In this document: positions 26,640 through 36,331 of the stretch, one piece after another
How positions within the stretch are numbered: position 1 is the first letter of the stretch
Layout: every line of letters begins with the position of its first letter
NCBI RefSeq assembly: GCF_018691265.1
Contig: NW_024881282.1
Span: forward strand, 22,598,399 to 22,662,398
Length of the DNA stretch: 64,000 bases
From: Tyto alba
Lineage: Eukaryota; Chordata; Aves; Strigiformes; Tytonidae
Direction of reading: 5' to 3'
Notes under the pieces: model-generated
Told to the model about the DNA's origin: nothing
Seen by the model: only the letters and a program-made list of their open reading frames with translations
Database searches by the model: none
Translations under genes and position numbers: made by a program

Positions 26640-26760
26640 ACACAGTGGCAGTTAATCTGGGGAACACTTTGACACAAGGTGGTAGGAGGCAAAAGGTTTA
26701 CCTAAGGTTTCAGGGGAGATTTAAGATGTGGAAGAATCAACTGAGGACTGCAGCATCCAC
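26640..26760 (+). mobile_element. Old CR1 LINE fragment (tentative)
   Basis: The order of words CAGTGGCAGTTAATCTGGGG, AACACTTTG, GGAGGCAAAAGGTTTA and GGGGAGATTTAAGATGTGG parallels the 3' part of ancient avian CR1 copies (a 'gtggaactcattgcca ... ggaggccaaaagttta ... gggattggac' pattern). It is heavily diverged and lacks the tail. The family assignment is from recall of the pattern, hence the low confidence. Confidence 0.4.
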
Positions 26761-27284
26761 ACTCATACTTAGGAAATCCCTGGAGCAGAAAATCCTGGGA
26801 GTTTGGGTGTGATGTCTCATGTGCACAGCCTGCTGTGACTGCCCCAAGTGATGCGTATGGACATCAATTTAGGGAGAGGGTGTGGGGTGACTGGACCTTT
26901 GCCTTGAGTCAGCACAGCGGTGTCTGCAGAGCCTGGTTCTGGGGCAAGCGGGGCCCTTCCCATCACTCCCACCTGCCTCCTCCCTCACACATCTCCCACA
27001 CCAGTGGGACCCACTCATAGCTCAGAGGCTTTGCCTGGGCACCCACAGCTGTGGAGGGGCTCTTCAGCCCCAGATCTCAGTGAGTGCAGTGCAGGAGGAG
27101 GAGGCAGACCGCGGTGGTGCCCAGGCTTGGGGTCCGGGGGGGGGGGCTCAGCTCCCAGGCCCGTGGCCCCCCGGTTGCTGGACATCACCACCCCCCGGGG
27201 CTCAGCTGGGGTCCCCAATGCCAGGATACCCAGCGGGGCCCTTTTCCTGCACTGCAGCTCTCTGCCTTGTTGTCAGCACGGCAG

Positions 27285-27500
27285 AGCGTGCCCTTATCAC
27301 CTGCTCACGCAGGCAGAATGAAAGAGAATTAGCTCTAAATTATACGAAATTCATTTGCTTTGGAGGGGGAAGTGTTTGCTCTATTTAGAAACGTTCGTTA
27401 TAGAGAGAGGACCGCATTAAGACACCAGGTAATGGTCCTCCCTGGAGTTGAATCAATTTGCTCTGGGTTTTATGGCCTCGTGTTTGTTTGTCCGTGCCGG
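27285..27500 (+). promoter_or_regulatory. Candidate PDX1 upstream enhancer, distal block
   Basis: This block lies about 3.5 kb upstream of the PDX1 start (about 1.9 kb if the minisatellite is discounted). It holds a GATA-type CTTATC (27293-27298) abutting a CACCTG E-box (27298-27303), a FOXA-type TGTTTGCTC (27373-27381) and homeobox-like ATTA/AATT words. Mammalian PDX1 carries conserved areas I-III at roughly -2.7 to -1.8 kb that bind FOXA and bHLH factors. Position and motifs make this a likely equivalent of one of those areas, but the one-to-one match is not established. Confidence 0.5.
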
Positions 27501-27779
27501 TTCCCCGTGGAAAACCCGGGGCTGTAAATGTTCCACGGAGCAGATCTCTGGGGAAGGGGCTTGGGGTGCTGGGCTGGGCTGGATGTACAAGAAGTCTTCG
27601 GATCAAAAAACACCCGTGCCTGCAAAAGACTTCGGGGGAGGCATCGTGGGCAGGGGGGGCTGAGCAGGGCGGTGGGGACATACACACACACACCACGGAG
27701 CATCCCCCCGGCTGCCAACCCCGGCCGGCGTGCCAGGGGATGGAGAAGGGAGGGCACCGGGATGGGGGGGAGCCCGAGC

Positions 27780-28030
27780 AGCAGCGATGTCTATCGGTAA
27801 TTCCCGCTAATAAAATACTTTTTCACTATCCGCACTATAATTGGTTTACAGCCTTTTTTGTTTATTTATCCATAAGAGCTGCTGTTAAATGGCTTGGGAG
27901 AGCAATCGCTTAATGGCTCAATATTGAATCAAAGGCTCAGTGTGCTTTCTAAGAGACGGGGGACCCGCGTGGGTTCAGAGCGGAAACTCATTTTCGGTGT
28001 AATGGACTGGGCGGGTTTATGATCCCACGG
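27780..28030 (+). promoter_or_regulatory. Candidate PDX1 upstream enhancer, proximal block
   Basis: AT-richer block within GC-rich surroundings. It contains a homeobox core in CTATAATTGG (about 27835), a forkhead-type TGTTTATTT (27859-27867), ATTGAATCAAAGG with a TCF-type ATCAAAG (27928-27934) and further TTAATGG words. It ends about 70 bp before the minisatellite begins. It is probably a second conserved PDX1 control area; its exact equivalence to mammalian areas I-III is unknown. Confidence 0.5.
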
Positions 28031-28094
28031 AACCGAGGGCAGGAGCGAGGCACCGGGAGCCTCCTGCCCCGCCAGCTCAGGGGACGCATCGCCA

Positions 28095-29720
28095 CTGGCT
28101 GAGCTGAGCCGAGCCGAGCCAGGCTGTGTTTAAGTGGGCCAAGCCGAGCCGAGCCGAGCCGAGCCGAGCCGATCCAGGCTGTGTTTAAGTGGGCCGAGCC
28201 GAGCCGAGCCGAGCCAGGCTGTGTTTAAGTGGGCCGAGCCGAGCCGAGCCGAGCCAGGTTGTGTTTAAGTGGGCCGAGCCGAGCCGAGCCGAGCCAGGCT
28301 GTGTTTAAGTGGGCCGAGCCGAGCCGAGCCGAGCCAGGCTGTGTTTAAGTGGGCCGAGCCGAGCCGAGCCGAGCCAGGCTGTGTTTAAGTGGGCCAAGCC
28401 GAGCCGAGCCGAGCCGAGCCGAGCCGATCCAGGCTGTGTTTAAGTGGGCCGAGCCGAGCCGAGCCGAGCCAGGCTGTGTTTAAGTGGGCCGAGCCGAGCC
28501 GAGCCGAGCCAGGCTGTGTTTAAGTGGGCCGAGCCGAGCCGAGCCGAGCCAGGCTGTGTTTAAGTGGGCCGAGCCGAGCCGAGCCGAGCCAGGCTGTGTT
28601 TAAGTGGGCCAAGCCGAGCCAAACCGAGCTGAGCCGAGCCGAGCCGAGCCAGGCTGTGTTTAAGTGGGCCGAGCCGAGCCGAGCCGAGCCAGGCTGTGTT
28701 TAAGTGGGCCAAGCCGAGCCAAGCCGAGCCGAGCCGATCCAGGCTGTGTTTAAGTGGGCCGAGCCGAGCCGAGCCGAGCCAGGCTGTGTTTAAGTGGGCC
28801 GAGCCGAGCCGAGCCGAGCCAGGCTGTGTTTAAGTGGGCCGAGCCAAGCCGAGCCGAGCCAGGCTGTGTTTAAGTGGGCCGAGCCGAGCTGAGCCGAGCC
28901 AGGCTGTGTTTAAGTGGGCCGAGCCGAGCCGAGCCGAGCCAAGCTGTGTTTAAGTGGGCCAAGCCGAGCCGAGCCGAGCCAGGCTGTGTTTAAGTGGGCC
29001 GAGCCGAGCCGAGCCGATCCAGGCTGTGTTTAAGTGGGCCGAGCCGAGCCGAGCCGAGCCAGGCTGTGTTTAAGTGGGCCGAGCCGAGCCGAGCCGAGCC
29101 AGGCTGTGTTTAAGTGGGCCGAGCCAAGCCGAGCCGAGCCAGGCTGTGTTTAAGTGGGCCGAGCCGAGCTGAGCCGAGCCAGGCTGTGTTTAAGTGGGCC
29201 GAGCCGAGCCGAGCCGAGCCAAGCTGTGTTTAAGTGGGCCAAGCCGAGCCGAGCCGAGCCAGGCTGTGTTTAAGTGGGCCAAGCCGAGCCAAGCCGAGCT
29301 GAGCTGAGCTGAGCCGAGCCAGGCTGTGTTTAAGTGGGCCGAGCCGAGCCGAGCCGAGCCAGGCTGTGTTTAAGTGGGCCGAGCCGAGCCGAGCCGAGCC
29401 AGGCTGTGTTTAAGTGGGCCAAGCCGAGCCAAGCCGAGCTGAGCCGAGCCGAGCCGAGCCGAGCCAGGCTGTGTTTAAGTGGGCCGAGCCGAGCCAGGCT
29501 GTGTTTAAGTGGGCCGAGCCGAGCCGAGCCGAGCCAGGCTGTGTTTAAGTGGGCCGAGCCGAGCCGAGCCGAGCCAAGCTGTGTTTAAGTGGGCCGAGCC
29601 GAGCCGAGCCGAGCCAGGCTGTGTTTAAGTGGGCCAAGCCGAGCCAAACCGAGCTGAGCCGAGCCGAGCCGAGCCGAGCCAGGCTGTGTTTAAGTGGGCC
29701 GAGCCGAGCCGAGCCGAGCC
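28095..29720 (+). repeat. GC-rich 40-bp minisatellite upstream of PDX1
   Basis: About 1.6 kb of tandem units. The basic 40-bp unit is GGGCC, four copies of GAGCC, then the 15-bp AGGCTGTGTTTAAGT. Copies differ by gain or loss of the 5-bp GAGCC step and by marker substitutions (GATCC, GAGCCAAGCC, GAGCT, AAGCTG). A set of these markers recurs at an exact 280-bp offset (28731 and 29011; 28841 and 29121), showing a seven-unit higher-order repeat. The unit is not a multiple of three and the open frames through it are not genes. It separates the upstream enhancer-like blocks from the PDX1 promoter. Confidence 0.97.
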
Positions 29721-29884
29721 GCCCGCTCCCGCCTCTCGCTGCGTCCCCGGGGGTGCGCGCCCCGACGGCGGCGGCCGGAGCCCCGGTGCCGGGGGAGGGA
29801 AGAGCCGGTGGGAGGAGGCGCGCCGGGCAAGTAGGAAGCGTGCCTGCCCCCGAGCCGGCGAGAACGGCGGCCGGGCCGAGAGCA

Positions 29885-30090
29885 GGGAGGCAGGGAAATG
29901 ATCTTTGTCCCTTTCGGTAGCTCTCCGCCTCCTCATAACCTCGTCACCAAGTCAACCGGCACCAGCTCGGAGCAGATTATCTCCGAGGGTCAACACATTG
30001 CAGCCCGAGCCGCGGGGAAGGCTCCCAAATTTACCCCTTGGGCAAACAATCCGCTGCCTATCGCTCGCTTTGGTGATAGCATTGTGGTTC
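29885..30090 (+). promoter_or_regulatory. Candidate PDX1 proximal control block
   Basis: This sits between the minisatellite and the promoter CpG island, about 0.8-1.0 kb before the start codon. It contains AGATTATC (GATA-like), GGTCAACAC, a FOXA-type GCAAACA (30042-30048, reverse of TGTTTGC) and a CTTTGGTGATAGC word, and it is less GC-rich than its flanks. Regulatory status is inferred from texture and position. Confidence 0.4.
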
Positions 30091-30359
30091 CCCGCCGGCC
30101 GCATCCCCCCGGGCAGGGGGTGAGCGGGCAGCAAGCCGGTCCTTGCCTCCTCCCGGGGGTCCGGAACACGAGTCCCCCAGAAGGAACGACCCTCCCGGCG
30201 CTCCCTTCCCGTCCTCGGACACCCGCTCCCACTGCCGCATCCCTGACAGAGATGTGCCCGCAGCCAAAAGTCCCCGGGTGCCAAACCCCTCCAGGAACCG
30301 CGTCCCGCCCTCCCTCCCAGCCCCCCGGGGTTTTGCTCGCCGTGCCGTTCCCAGGGCAG

Positions 30360-30525
30360 GAAGGGGGGGGGGGGGGGGCTGGGGGATGAGCAGCCCCTGG
30401 GCAAAAGGGGTGGGAAGGGAAAAGGTTAGTTTAGGGCCCATCCCTCTCGGAGCGCCCCTCACGTCGGGGCAATTCCCCGACCCCTCTCCGCGGCCCCCCA
30501 ACCCGCCCCCCCCCCCCCCCCCCCC
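30360..30525. repeat. Paired poly-G and poly-C runs near the PDX1 promoter
   Basis: A run of about 17 G at 30363-30379 and a run of about 18 C at 30508-30525 face each other 130 bp apart. They are capable of base pairing or quadruplex formation in single strands. Such runs are difficult to sequence, so their lengths should be treated as approximate. Confidence 0.85.
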
Positions 30526-30599
30526 GCGCCCCGGGGTTCCTCACCCCAAGGGCACCCTGCGGTAGGGTCGGGGGGTCCCGGGGCCTGCCCGGCTAAGGG

Positions 30600-30885
30600 G
30601 AAAGGGGGAGGTTTGCGGGGCCGGGGCCACCCCGAGTGGCCTCTTATGGGTCGCGCCCCGCCCAGGAGGGCCACGGGAGGGCTCACGTGGGGGGAGCGGC
30701 GCCTATGGGGAGGCGGCGGGAGCCGGGCAGGGCGGCGGGGCCCGGCGGGGCGGCGAGCTGTCAAAGAGGCACCCCGAGCTCCGGGAGCGGGAGCAGCCCT
30801 ATGTGTCCCTAAGCTGCGAGACATCCCCCCCCCACCCACCCCCCCTCTCCAACTCCCCCACGCCCCCACCCCGGCCCCGCTCGCC
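30600..30885 (+). promoter_or_regulatory. PDX1: PDX1 core promoter and 5' UTR
   Basis: GC-rich, TATA-less region immediately upstream of the PDX1 start codon. A perfect CACGTG E-box sits at 30684-30689 in the context GCTCACGTGG, about 200 bp before the ATG. Mammalian PDX1 promoters depend on a USF-bound E-box of this sequence about 100 bp before the transcription start, so the spacing fits. Transcription probably starts near 30780-30800, but no initiator is evident. The ATG context CGCCATGA is acceptable for initiation. Confidence 0.65.
30684..30689 (+). promoter_or_regulatory. CACGTG E-box, probable USF site of PDX1
   Basis: A palindromic CACGTG lies in a TATA-less CpG-island promoter. By established work on the rodent gene, USF binds the corresponding proximal E-box and supports PDX1 transcription. 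Equivalence here is by sequence and position. Confidence 0.6.
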
Positions 30886-31282
30886 ATGAACACCGAGGAG
30901 CAGTATTACGCCTCGGCGCAACTCTACAAGGAGCCGTGTGCGTTTCAGAGAGCCCAGGCGCAGGATTACAACCCCAGCCCCCCCGCCTGCCTGTACATGA
31001 GCAGGCAGCAGCAGACTCCTTACCCCAGCGCCTTAGGGCCTCTCGAGCAAGGCAGCCCGCCAGACATTTCGCCTTACGAAGTGCCCCCCATCACAGAGGA
31101 TGCCGGGGTCTCCCACCTTCACCACCATCACCATCACCACCCTCATCTTCCTCCTCCCCACCAGGACGCGCTGCCTTTCGCAGACGGAGCGGACACGGGG
31201 GCGATAGAGGAGCCCAGAGTGCAGGTGCCTTTCGCCTGGATGAAGTCCACCAAATCGCACGCCTGGAAGGGACAGTGGACCG
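30886..31282 (+). CDS. PDX1: PDX1 coding exon 1
   Basis: 397 nt from the ATG to the donor ACCG|GTAAGC, encoding residues 1-132 plus the first base of Gly133 (phase 1). It carries the transactivation domain, the His run and the hexapeptide, the same content as exon 1 of other vertebrate PDX1 genes. Confidence 0.96.
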
Positions 31283-34200
31283 GTAAGCCCCGCCGCCTCC
31301 CTGCGCCGCTGCCCCGCCGCTTCTCTCCCTCCCGGTGGGCAGGAACCCTCCCCTGCACCGGCCCTGCTCCCCCCTTTGGGGTGTAGCGCGGAGAGGTCCT
31401 GGAGGATCGCTTCCCCGGGACCCTCCTTCCCCTTTGCCAGCCCCTCAAGACCCACTGCTGTAGGGCTGCTACCGTCGGGTTGAACGCGGGCGTGGGATCC
31501 GGCCCTCCGCTCCCCGCCGCCGGGCTCGCCGCTCCCCGCCCTCCCCAAGCCCCCGGCAATTGCTAACGAATCCTTTTGCACCGATTAACTAATAGTCGCC
31601 AAGTCGGGGGCGACGCGCAAACGCCTCCCCGGGCGCTGCTGCCTCGCCGAGCAGGGGAGCTGCGCGGTGCGGCCGCTCCGCGGGTGCGGGGACCTCCGCG
31701 CGTGGGGTGAGCTCCGCGCGTGGGCCGAAGCCGCGCAGGGCGAGGCCGAGGGCGCGCAGACACCCGAGAGGTGGAGCGGGAGGGGAAGCGGCAGGCAGGG
31801 CTGCAAGAGCCGGGCACGGCCCGGCTGCCCCACGTCCTTGCGTGGACCGCTAAGCAGACCCCCGAAACCCCGGGGGCGGCCCCCTGGCCCCTCTCCGCTG
31901 CCTCCAGGCTCCCCACGGCGCCCCACGGCGGTAGAGCCCATCTCCCCTCCCGCTCTCTCTTATCCCACCCCCCTCCTGCTTCCCGGGGTTTTTTTAGCCG
32001 TAATTGCACCTTTCCAAGTGAAAACCGAGGGCGGGGGAAACAATGCACAAACGAAACAGAGCTGCCAGCGAGGGGAAGAAACTCTATCTAGGCAGAAATT
32101 TCCGCTGCCCAACAATATTTCTGTCTCTGCCTGCACAATGTTATCGTGTCCTGCGCCTTTGTCACGCCTATACGGCAAATATTATATTAATGGCTTTGTT
32201 CAAATAGACAGTTGAAAAAAAGACCGGAGTATTAAAATCACAGTGAAATAGTTTGGGGATTGCATGTGGCAGACCGAGGGGGGAGGAAGGACAGGCGGCG
32301 GTCCCCAGTCCCCACGGAGGCGCATCCGTCGGGAAGGGGAGGGGAGAGCTGCCCCATGCCACGGACTCGGCAACGGAGATTGTGGCGGGGGGGGAATGAG
32401 GGGGCAGGATGTGGAGAGAAAATCATATAGTTTTCCTTGGGTTGATCGAATTTCGAAGGGGGGAGGGAGCGAAAAAAAAAAAGGGAAAAAAAAAAAAAAA
32501 AAGGCCAATCCAAGCTCTCGAACTACCCCCCTTATTTTTTTCTTTTTTTTTTTTTTTTTTTTTTAACTCCTGTACCCGAGGAATGTTAACACCAGCATCA
32601 AAACGAAACTTTTTCCATAAAAGCCGAAAACTCTTCCCAGGGCCGTCCAGGCAAGGATCGTGAGGCAGCTTTACACGGTACACGCGCTGAGTGTGCAAGC
32701 CCACGCACGCACCGGGCCGCTCCCGTCGCGGGTGCACGGTGCGCGCCCCGGCAGCGAAAGGGCCACAGCGCTATACCGGGCGCCTACATAACGCTCGTAG
32801 CCAAACCCCAGTATACGTGGTACGGTATATATTGCAAACTCTATAGCCTAAGGGTTGCTTTTTCGCGTGGAAACCCTTGGGATTTAGGCGCGAACGGATG
32901 CTGCGGGGCTTTGCGTTGTTATTCCCGGGGGAAGGAGCCCACAGAGGCCGCGGCCGGACCCGACCCGGTGCCGCCCGCCGTGCCCGGCTCCGGGCTTGCC
33001 GCCCCAGCCGTCTCCCGTGGGCAGGACACGGAGGGGAAGGCGGCCCGGAGAGCCCCGGGACCCGGCCGCGGCCCTGCGACAGACCCCAGGGGCTCCGCCT
33101 TCCCGGCAGCGCTGATTTAGTTAACCATAACAGAACAATTTTTTTCAGATCCATACACATGTATACGTGTATATACGTAGCGTTATAATTACAAGCATTT
33201 TTATGCATATACATTTATTTTAATATAGAGATTCATAGGTGTGTATGCATAGATTTGCATTTATAAACAGTTTTCTGTATAGACATGCATTTTTAACATA
33301 TATTTTAAATATATATATATACACGCATAAGTTTATATGCATAGGTTTATATTTATGAACATTATAGATATAAAATCACTGGGATAGGAAGATGAGAGGC
33401 GGGAGAGGCCGCGTTGTTCTCTTGAAATGGCAGTTTCAGTCTGTTTGTTTAATCCACTGTTCCCTACAGATGCTATCGCCACCAAAAGCCTCCCCAGCCG
33501 GGCTCCCGGCTCTGGTGGTAGCGGCCGTGGGGTTCAGTCCCATCCCCGGCCCCTCTCGCCGCCGCCGCCGGTACCACCCGCGCCCCAGTTCCCACTCAGG
33601 ACGGCCGTGGCTCCCGGCGCGGCAACCGCCCCGTTGCCTCCCACGGGCGTCCCGGCAGTCGGGAAAGGGCCGAAATCCCCGCGGGCCCGGGGCTGCTCGG
33701 TGGCGATATCCGAGGAGAAACCCCCAAACTCCCGTTCCGTGAGATTTCCCCCCTCACCTTTTTGCGGCCTGTGGCCACCCGCCAGCCCGGGACCCCTCCG
33801 CGCCCCACGGAGCCTCCGCTGGAGGGCCAGCTCCTCCTCCGGGGCCTTTATCGGAGAGGTGAGGCTTAATTTTAGTTTTAAAATTATCTTTTGTTTGATT
33901 GTTTGTGCCTGTGGCACACACGAAAGTAATTTTTAAATTATTATTGTTTTTTTTGGTGGTGGGTTTTGTTTGTTTCATTTTGGTTTATTTTGTTTTGTTT
34001 TGGTTTGGGTTTTTTTGTTTGTTTGTTTGTTTTCCATTCTGGGGGGTTTGTTCGGGTCTTTTTCCGATTTTTTTCTTTCTTTTTTTTTTTTTTATTTTTT
34101 TCTTTTCATTTTTCTTTCTTTTTTTTTTTTTTATTTTTATTTTTATTTATCTTTGCCTTTTAATTTTCCTTTTTCTTTCCCTTTTTCTTTACACGAATCT

Positions 34201-34940
34201 GAGCAATTTCCAGGCCCTGGATCCAGGAGCCCTTCAGAGCTTTCAGCGACATGCAAACGGCGGCTCTTGAGCTTCTCCCTCGTCTCGAGGGACCGCGCTT
34301 CCCTGAAAACTTCGACCAAATGATTATAAACAAATACAAAATTGTCCTAAAATAAAATAGCAGCAGTCGTGACTGCCGCCATCATCATCTCCTTGCTGTG
34401 CCCGGCCGGGGGGGGCTCCCCGAGGCAGCCTCCTCACGCCGCTTGCTTCCCCTCGCGTGTCCTCCGCTCCGCGCAGGGATGCGGGGACGTGGCCCCCCGC
34501 AGCCCGAGTGGGCTGCCGGGCGGGCCGGGGCTGACTCTTCCTTCTTTTCAGGGGGGTCCTACGTGGTGGAGCCGGAGGAGAACAAGCGGACGAGGACGGC
34601 GTACACCCGGGCGCAGCTGCTGGAGCTGGAGAAGGAATTTCTCTTCAACAAGTACATCTCCAGGCCACGGCGAGTAGAGCTGGCCGTCATGTTGAACTTG
34701 ACCGAGAGGCACATCAAGATCTGGTTCCAGAACCGGCGGATGAAGTGGAAGAAGGAAGAGGACAAAAAACGAGGGGCGGGCAACAGCAATGACCCCGAGC
34801 AAGACTGTGTGGTGTCCTCCGGGGAGCTCCAGGGCAAGGAGGATCTCCAGCCGTGCCCACCCGGGAACCTGCCCTCGGAGGCCTCCAGGGACCTGCTCGC
34901 CCCCAGCCTCGCCCCCAGAAGGCAGCAGGACTCTCGGTGA
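30886..34940 (+). CDS. PDX1: PDX1, pancreatic and duodenal homeobox protein 1; join(30886..31282, 34552..34940)
   Basis: Nuclear homeodomain transcription factor required for pancreas and rostral duodenum and for insulin-gene transcription in beta cells. The joined frame is 261 aa (human 283). Visible in order: conserved N-terminus [21 protein letters not shown]; transactivation core with [15 protein letters not shown] (54-68); a seven-His run (79-85); the PBX-contact hexapeptide region [10 protein letters not shown] (114-123) with invariant Trp118; the homeodomain (143-202) with recognition helix WFQNRR (190-195) and basic nuclear-localisation stretch RRMKWKK; and a C-terminus ending APRRQQDSR like the mammalian APRRPQEPR. 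The homeodomain appears identical to human. The odd feature is Ala117 where mammals have Pro (FPWM). The start codon was chosen because the upstream in-frame extension is GC-rich 5' UTR with no family match. Confidence 0.97.
32085..32270. promoter_or_regulatory. Candidate conserved element in PDX1 intron 1
   Basis: AT-balanced block within a CpG-rich intron containing CAACAATATTTCTG, ACAATGTTATCG, ATATTATATTAATGG and TTCAAATAGACAG words (SOX-, forkhead- and homeobox-like). It contrasts with the GC-rich and homopolymeric sequence on either side. An intronic enhancer is a plausible reading; conservation was not tested. Confidence 0.35.
33930..34195 (+). repeat. T-rich low-complexity tract in PDX1 intron 1
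   Basis: About 265 bp made of TTTG, TTTC and TTTA steps and T runs. Frames through it give Phe/Leu-rich pseudo-peptides of no coding meaning. Confidence 0.9.
34552..34940 (+). CDS. PDX1: PDX1 coding exon 2 (homeodomain)
   Basis: 389 nt after acceptor CTTTTCAG. The first two bases complete Gly133, and the exon ends with CGG TGA (stop 34938-34940). It encodes the acidic linker EPEEN, the whole homeodomain, [10 protein letters not shown], the EQDC motif also seen in mammals and the proline-rich tail. Splicing in phase 1 reproduces the continuous [14 protein letters not shown] junction expected for the family. Confidence 0.96.
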
Positions 34941-35538
34941 GCCGCGGGGAGCCCCACGCCCCGGGCCGAGGAAGAGGATGGGTCCGGGGAGAAAGCCGAG
35001 AGGCCGGCGCCGGCTCCCCGCCGCCGTTCCCGTGCCGCGGCCGACCCTCGCTCGCTTTCCCCCGTGGAAACTCGGCGCCTCCACTTCGAAACTCCCGTCC
35101 TGCGAAAATTAACTGAAAGGTGTTCGGCTGTAGCGAAGAGAGGCTCGCCGCGGGAGGAGGCCGGGGCGAGCCGCCGGGATGGCAGCGAGCTGGGGCAGCT
35201 CTCCCCGGGCCACCCCACGCCGCAGCGGGCCCCCGCGGGGCAGCTTCCCCCGGGGAAGGCTGGTCTCCGACGGCCACCGACGGTGCGTGCAGCCCCGGGT
35301 GCACGGAGCGGTCTGGAAACCGGAGGAGAAGCGGGCGCAGGTCCCGCGGCGCCCGGCGCTGCACAAGCGCGGATGCGGAGCCGAGAGTCCCAAACCTTCC
35401 CGGGGCTGGCACCCCGCCGTCCCCGTCCCTTCTAGAGGCCCCGGGGCATCGGTTCTACCGAGGGCTCCCCCAGGACTATTGCTCACTTCTTTGGAAACTG
35501 GAATCTGGTTTGTTTCGTTTTCTTTTGACTTTGAGGTG

Positions 35539-35575
<37 letters not shown>

Positions 35576-36295
35576 AAAAACAAAACAAAACAAAAAAAAA
35601 AAAGCGCTCCCGAATATCCTGCGGGCAGGATTTGTCTCCCCCGATGACCGGCACAGGTAGCCAGACTCTCCTTCGGGCTCCGGCAGCGGGAGACGCTGCG
35701 CTGCGGCCGCGGCTCCGCGGCCGTCGGGGCTCCGCCGGCGCGCAGGGCTGCGCTCCCCTCCCCGCGGGGTGGGCAGAATGCGCCCAGAGATGCCACAGAA
35801 AATCCGCGGATGATCTCCGGGCAGCGAGCGGAGGCAGATCGGGGTGCGAGCCGAGAGCGGGACGTGTCTGGGAGGGGGTAAGGCTGGTCCCAGGGACATT
35901 TTCCTTTGGGGAAAAGCTCCTGCCTCTCCTCTACTTCTCCGGCAAGCTCAGACTCTGCCTCGGAAAGAAGAAACCTCCCTACAGCACAAGCTCCCGGCCC
36001 GGCGTGGCTCTCTGCATGGTTTTTCTCTGCAGACGTGGCTTTACATCCCAGCAGAGGCTGGGGGCCGGCTGCCCCCCCCCCCCCCGCCGGGGTGCAGTGT
36101 CTTTTCCCAGGCGTTATTTTCCAGGCCGGCCCGGCGTTGGGGAAGAGCCCGGGGCTTCCCTTCAGCCGCTGCCCGTCTGCTGCCAGAAGCATCTTTCCAC
36201 ACGGCGGCAACACAGGCATTTTGTACAAGGGGAAGGATCTGTTCCAGCGACCGACTCCAAAAGCGTGGGAAGTTCAGCTAAGGGAGGAAAAAAAT

Positions 36296-36331
<36 letters not shown>

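Larger units (their letters stand above)
31283..34551 (+). other. PDX1: PDX1 intron 1
   Basis: A 3.27 kb GT-AG intron from GTAAGC to CTTCTTTTCAG. The first 0.8 kb is CpG-rich. A conserved-looking block lies at 32085-32270. Poly-A/poly-T runs (about 32470-32565), an ATATA-rich zone (33140-33370) and a T-rich (TTTG)n/(TTTC)n zone (33930-34195) make up the rest. No alternative exon is evident. Confidence 0.93.

Noticed and set aside
29334..29920. Repetitive Ser-Arg-Ala-Glu-Pro open frames in the minisatellite
   Set aside because: The 40-bp unit is not a multiple of three, so the frame rotates from copy to copy; there is no start context or gene structure.
35179..36297. 372-codon open frame after PDX1
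   Set aside because: It crosses poly-A runs (Lys repeats) and CpG-rich 3' UTR and has no recognisable domain.
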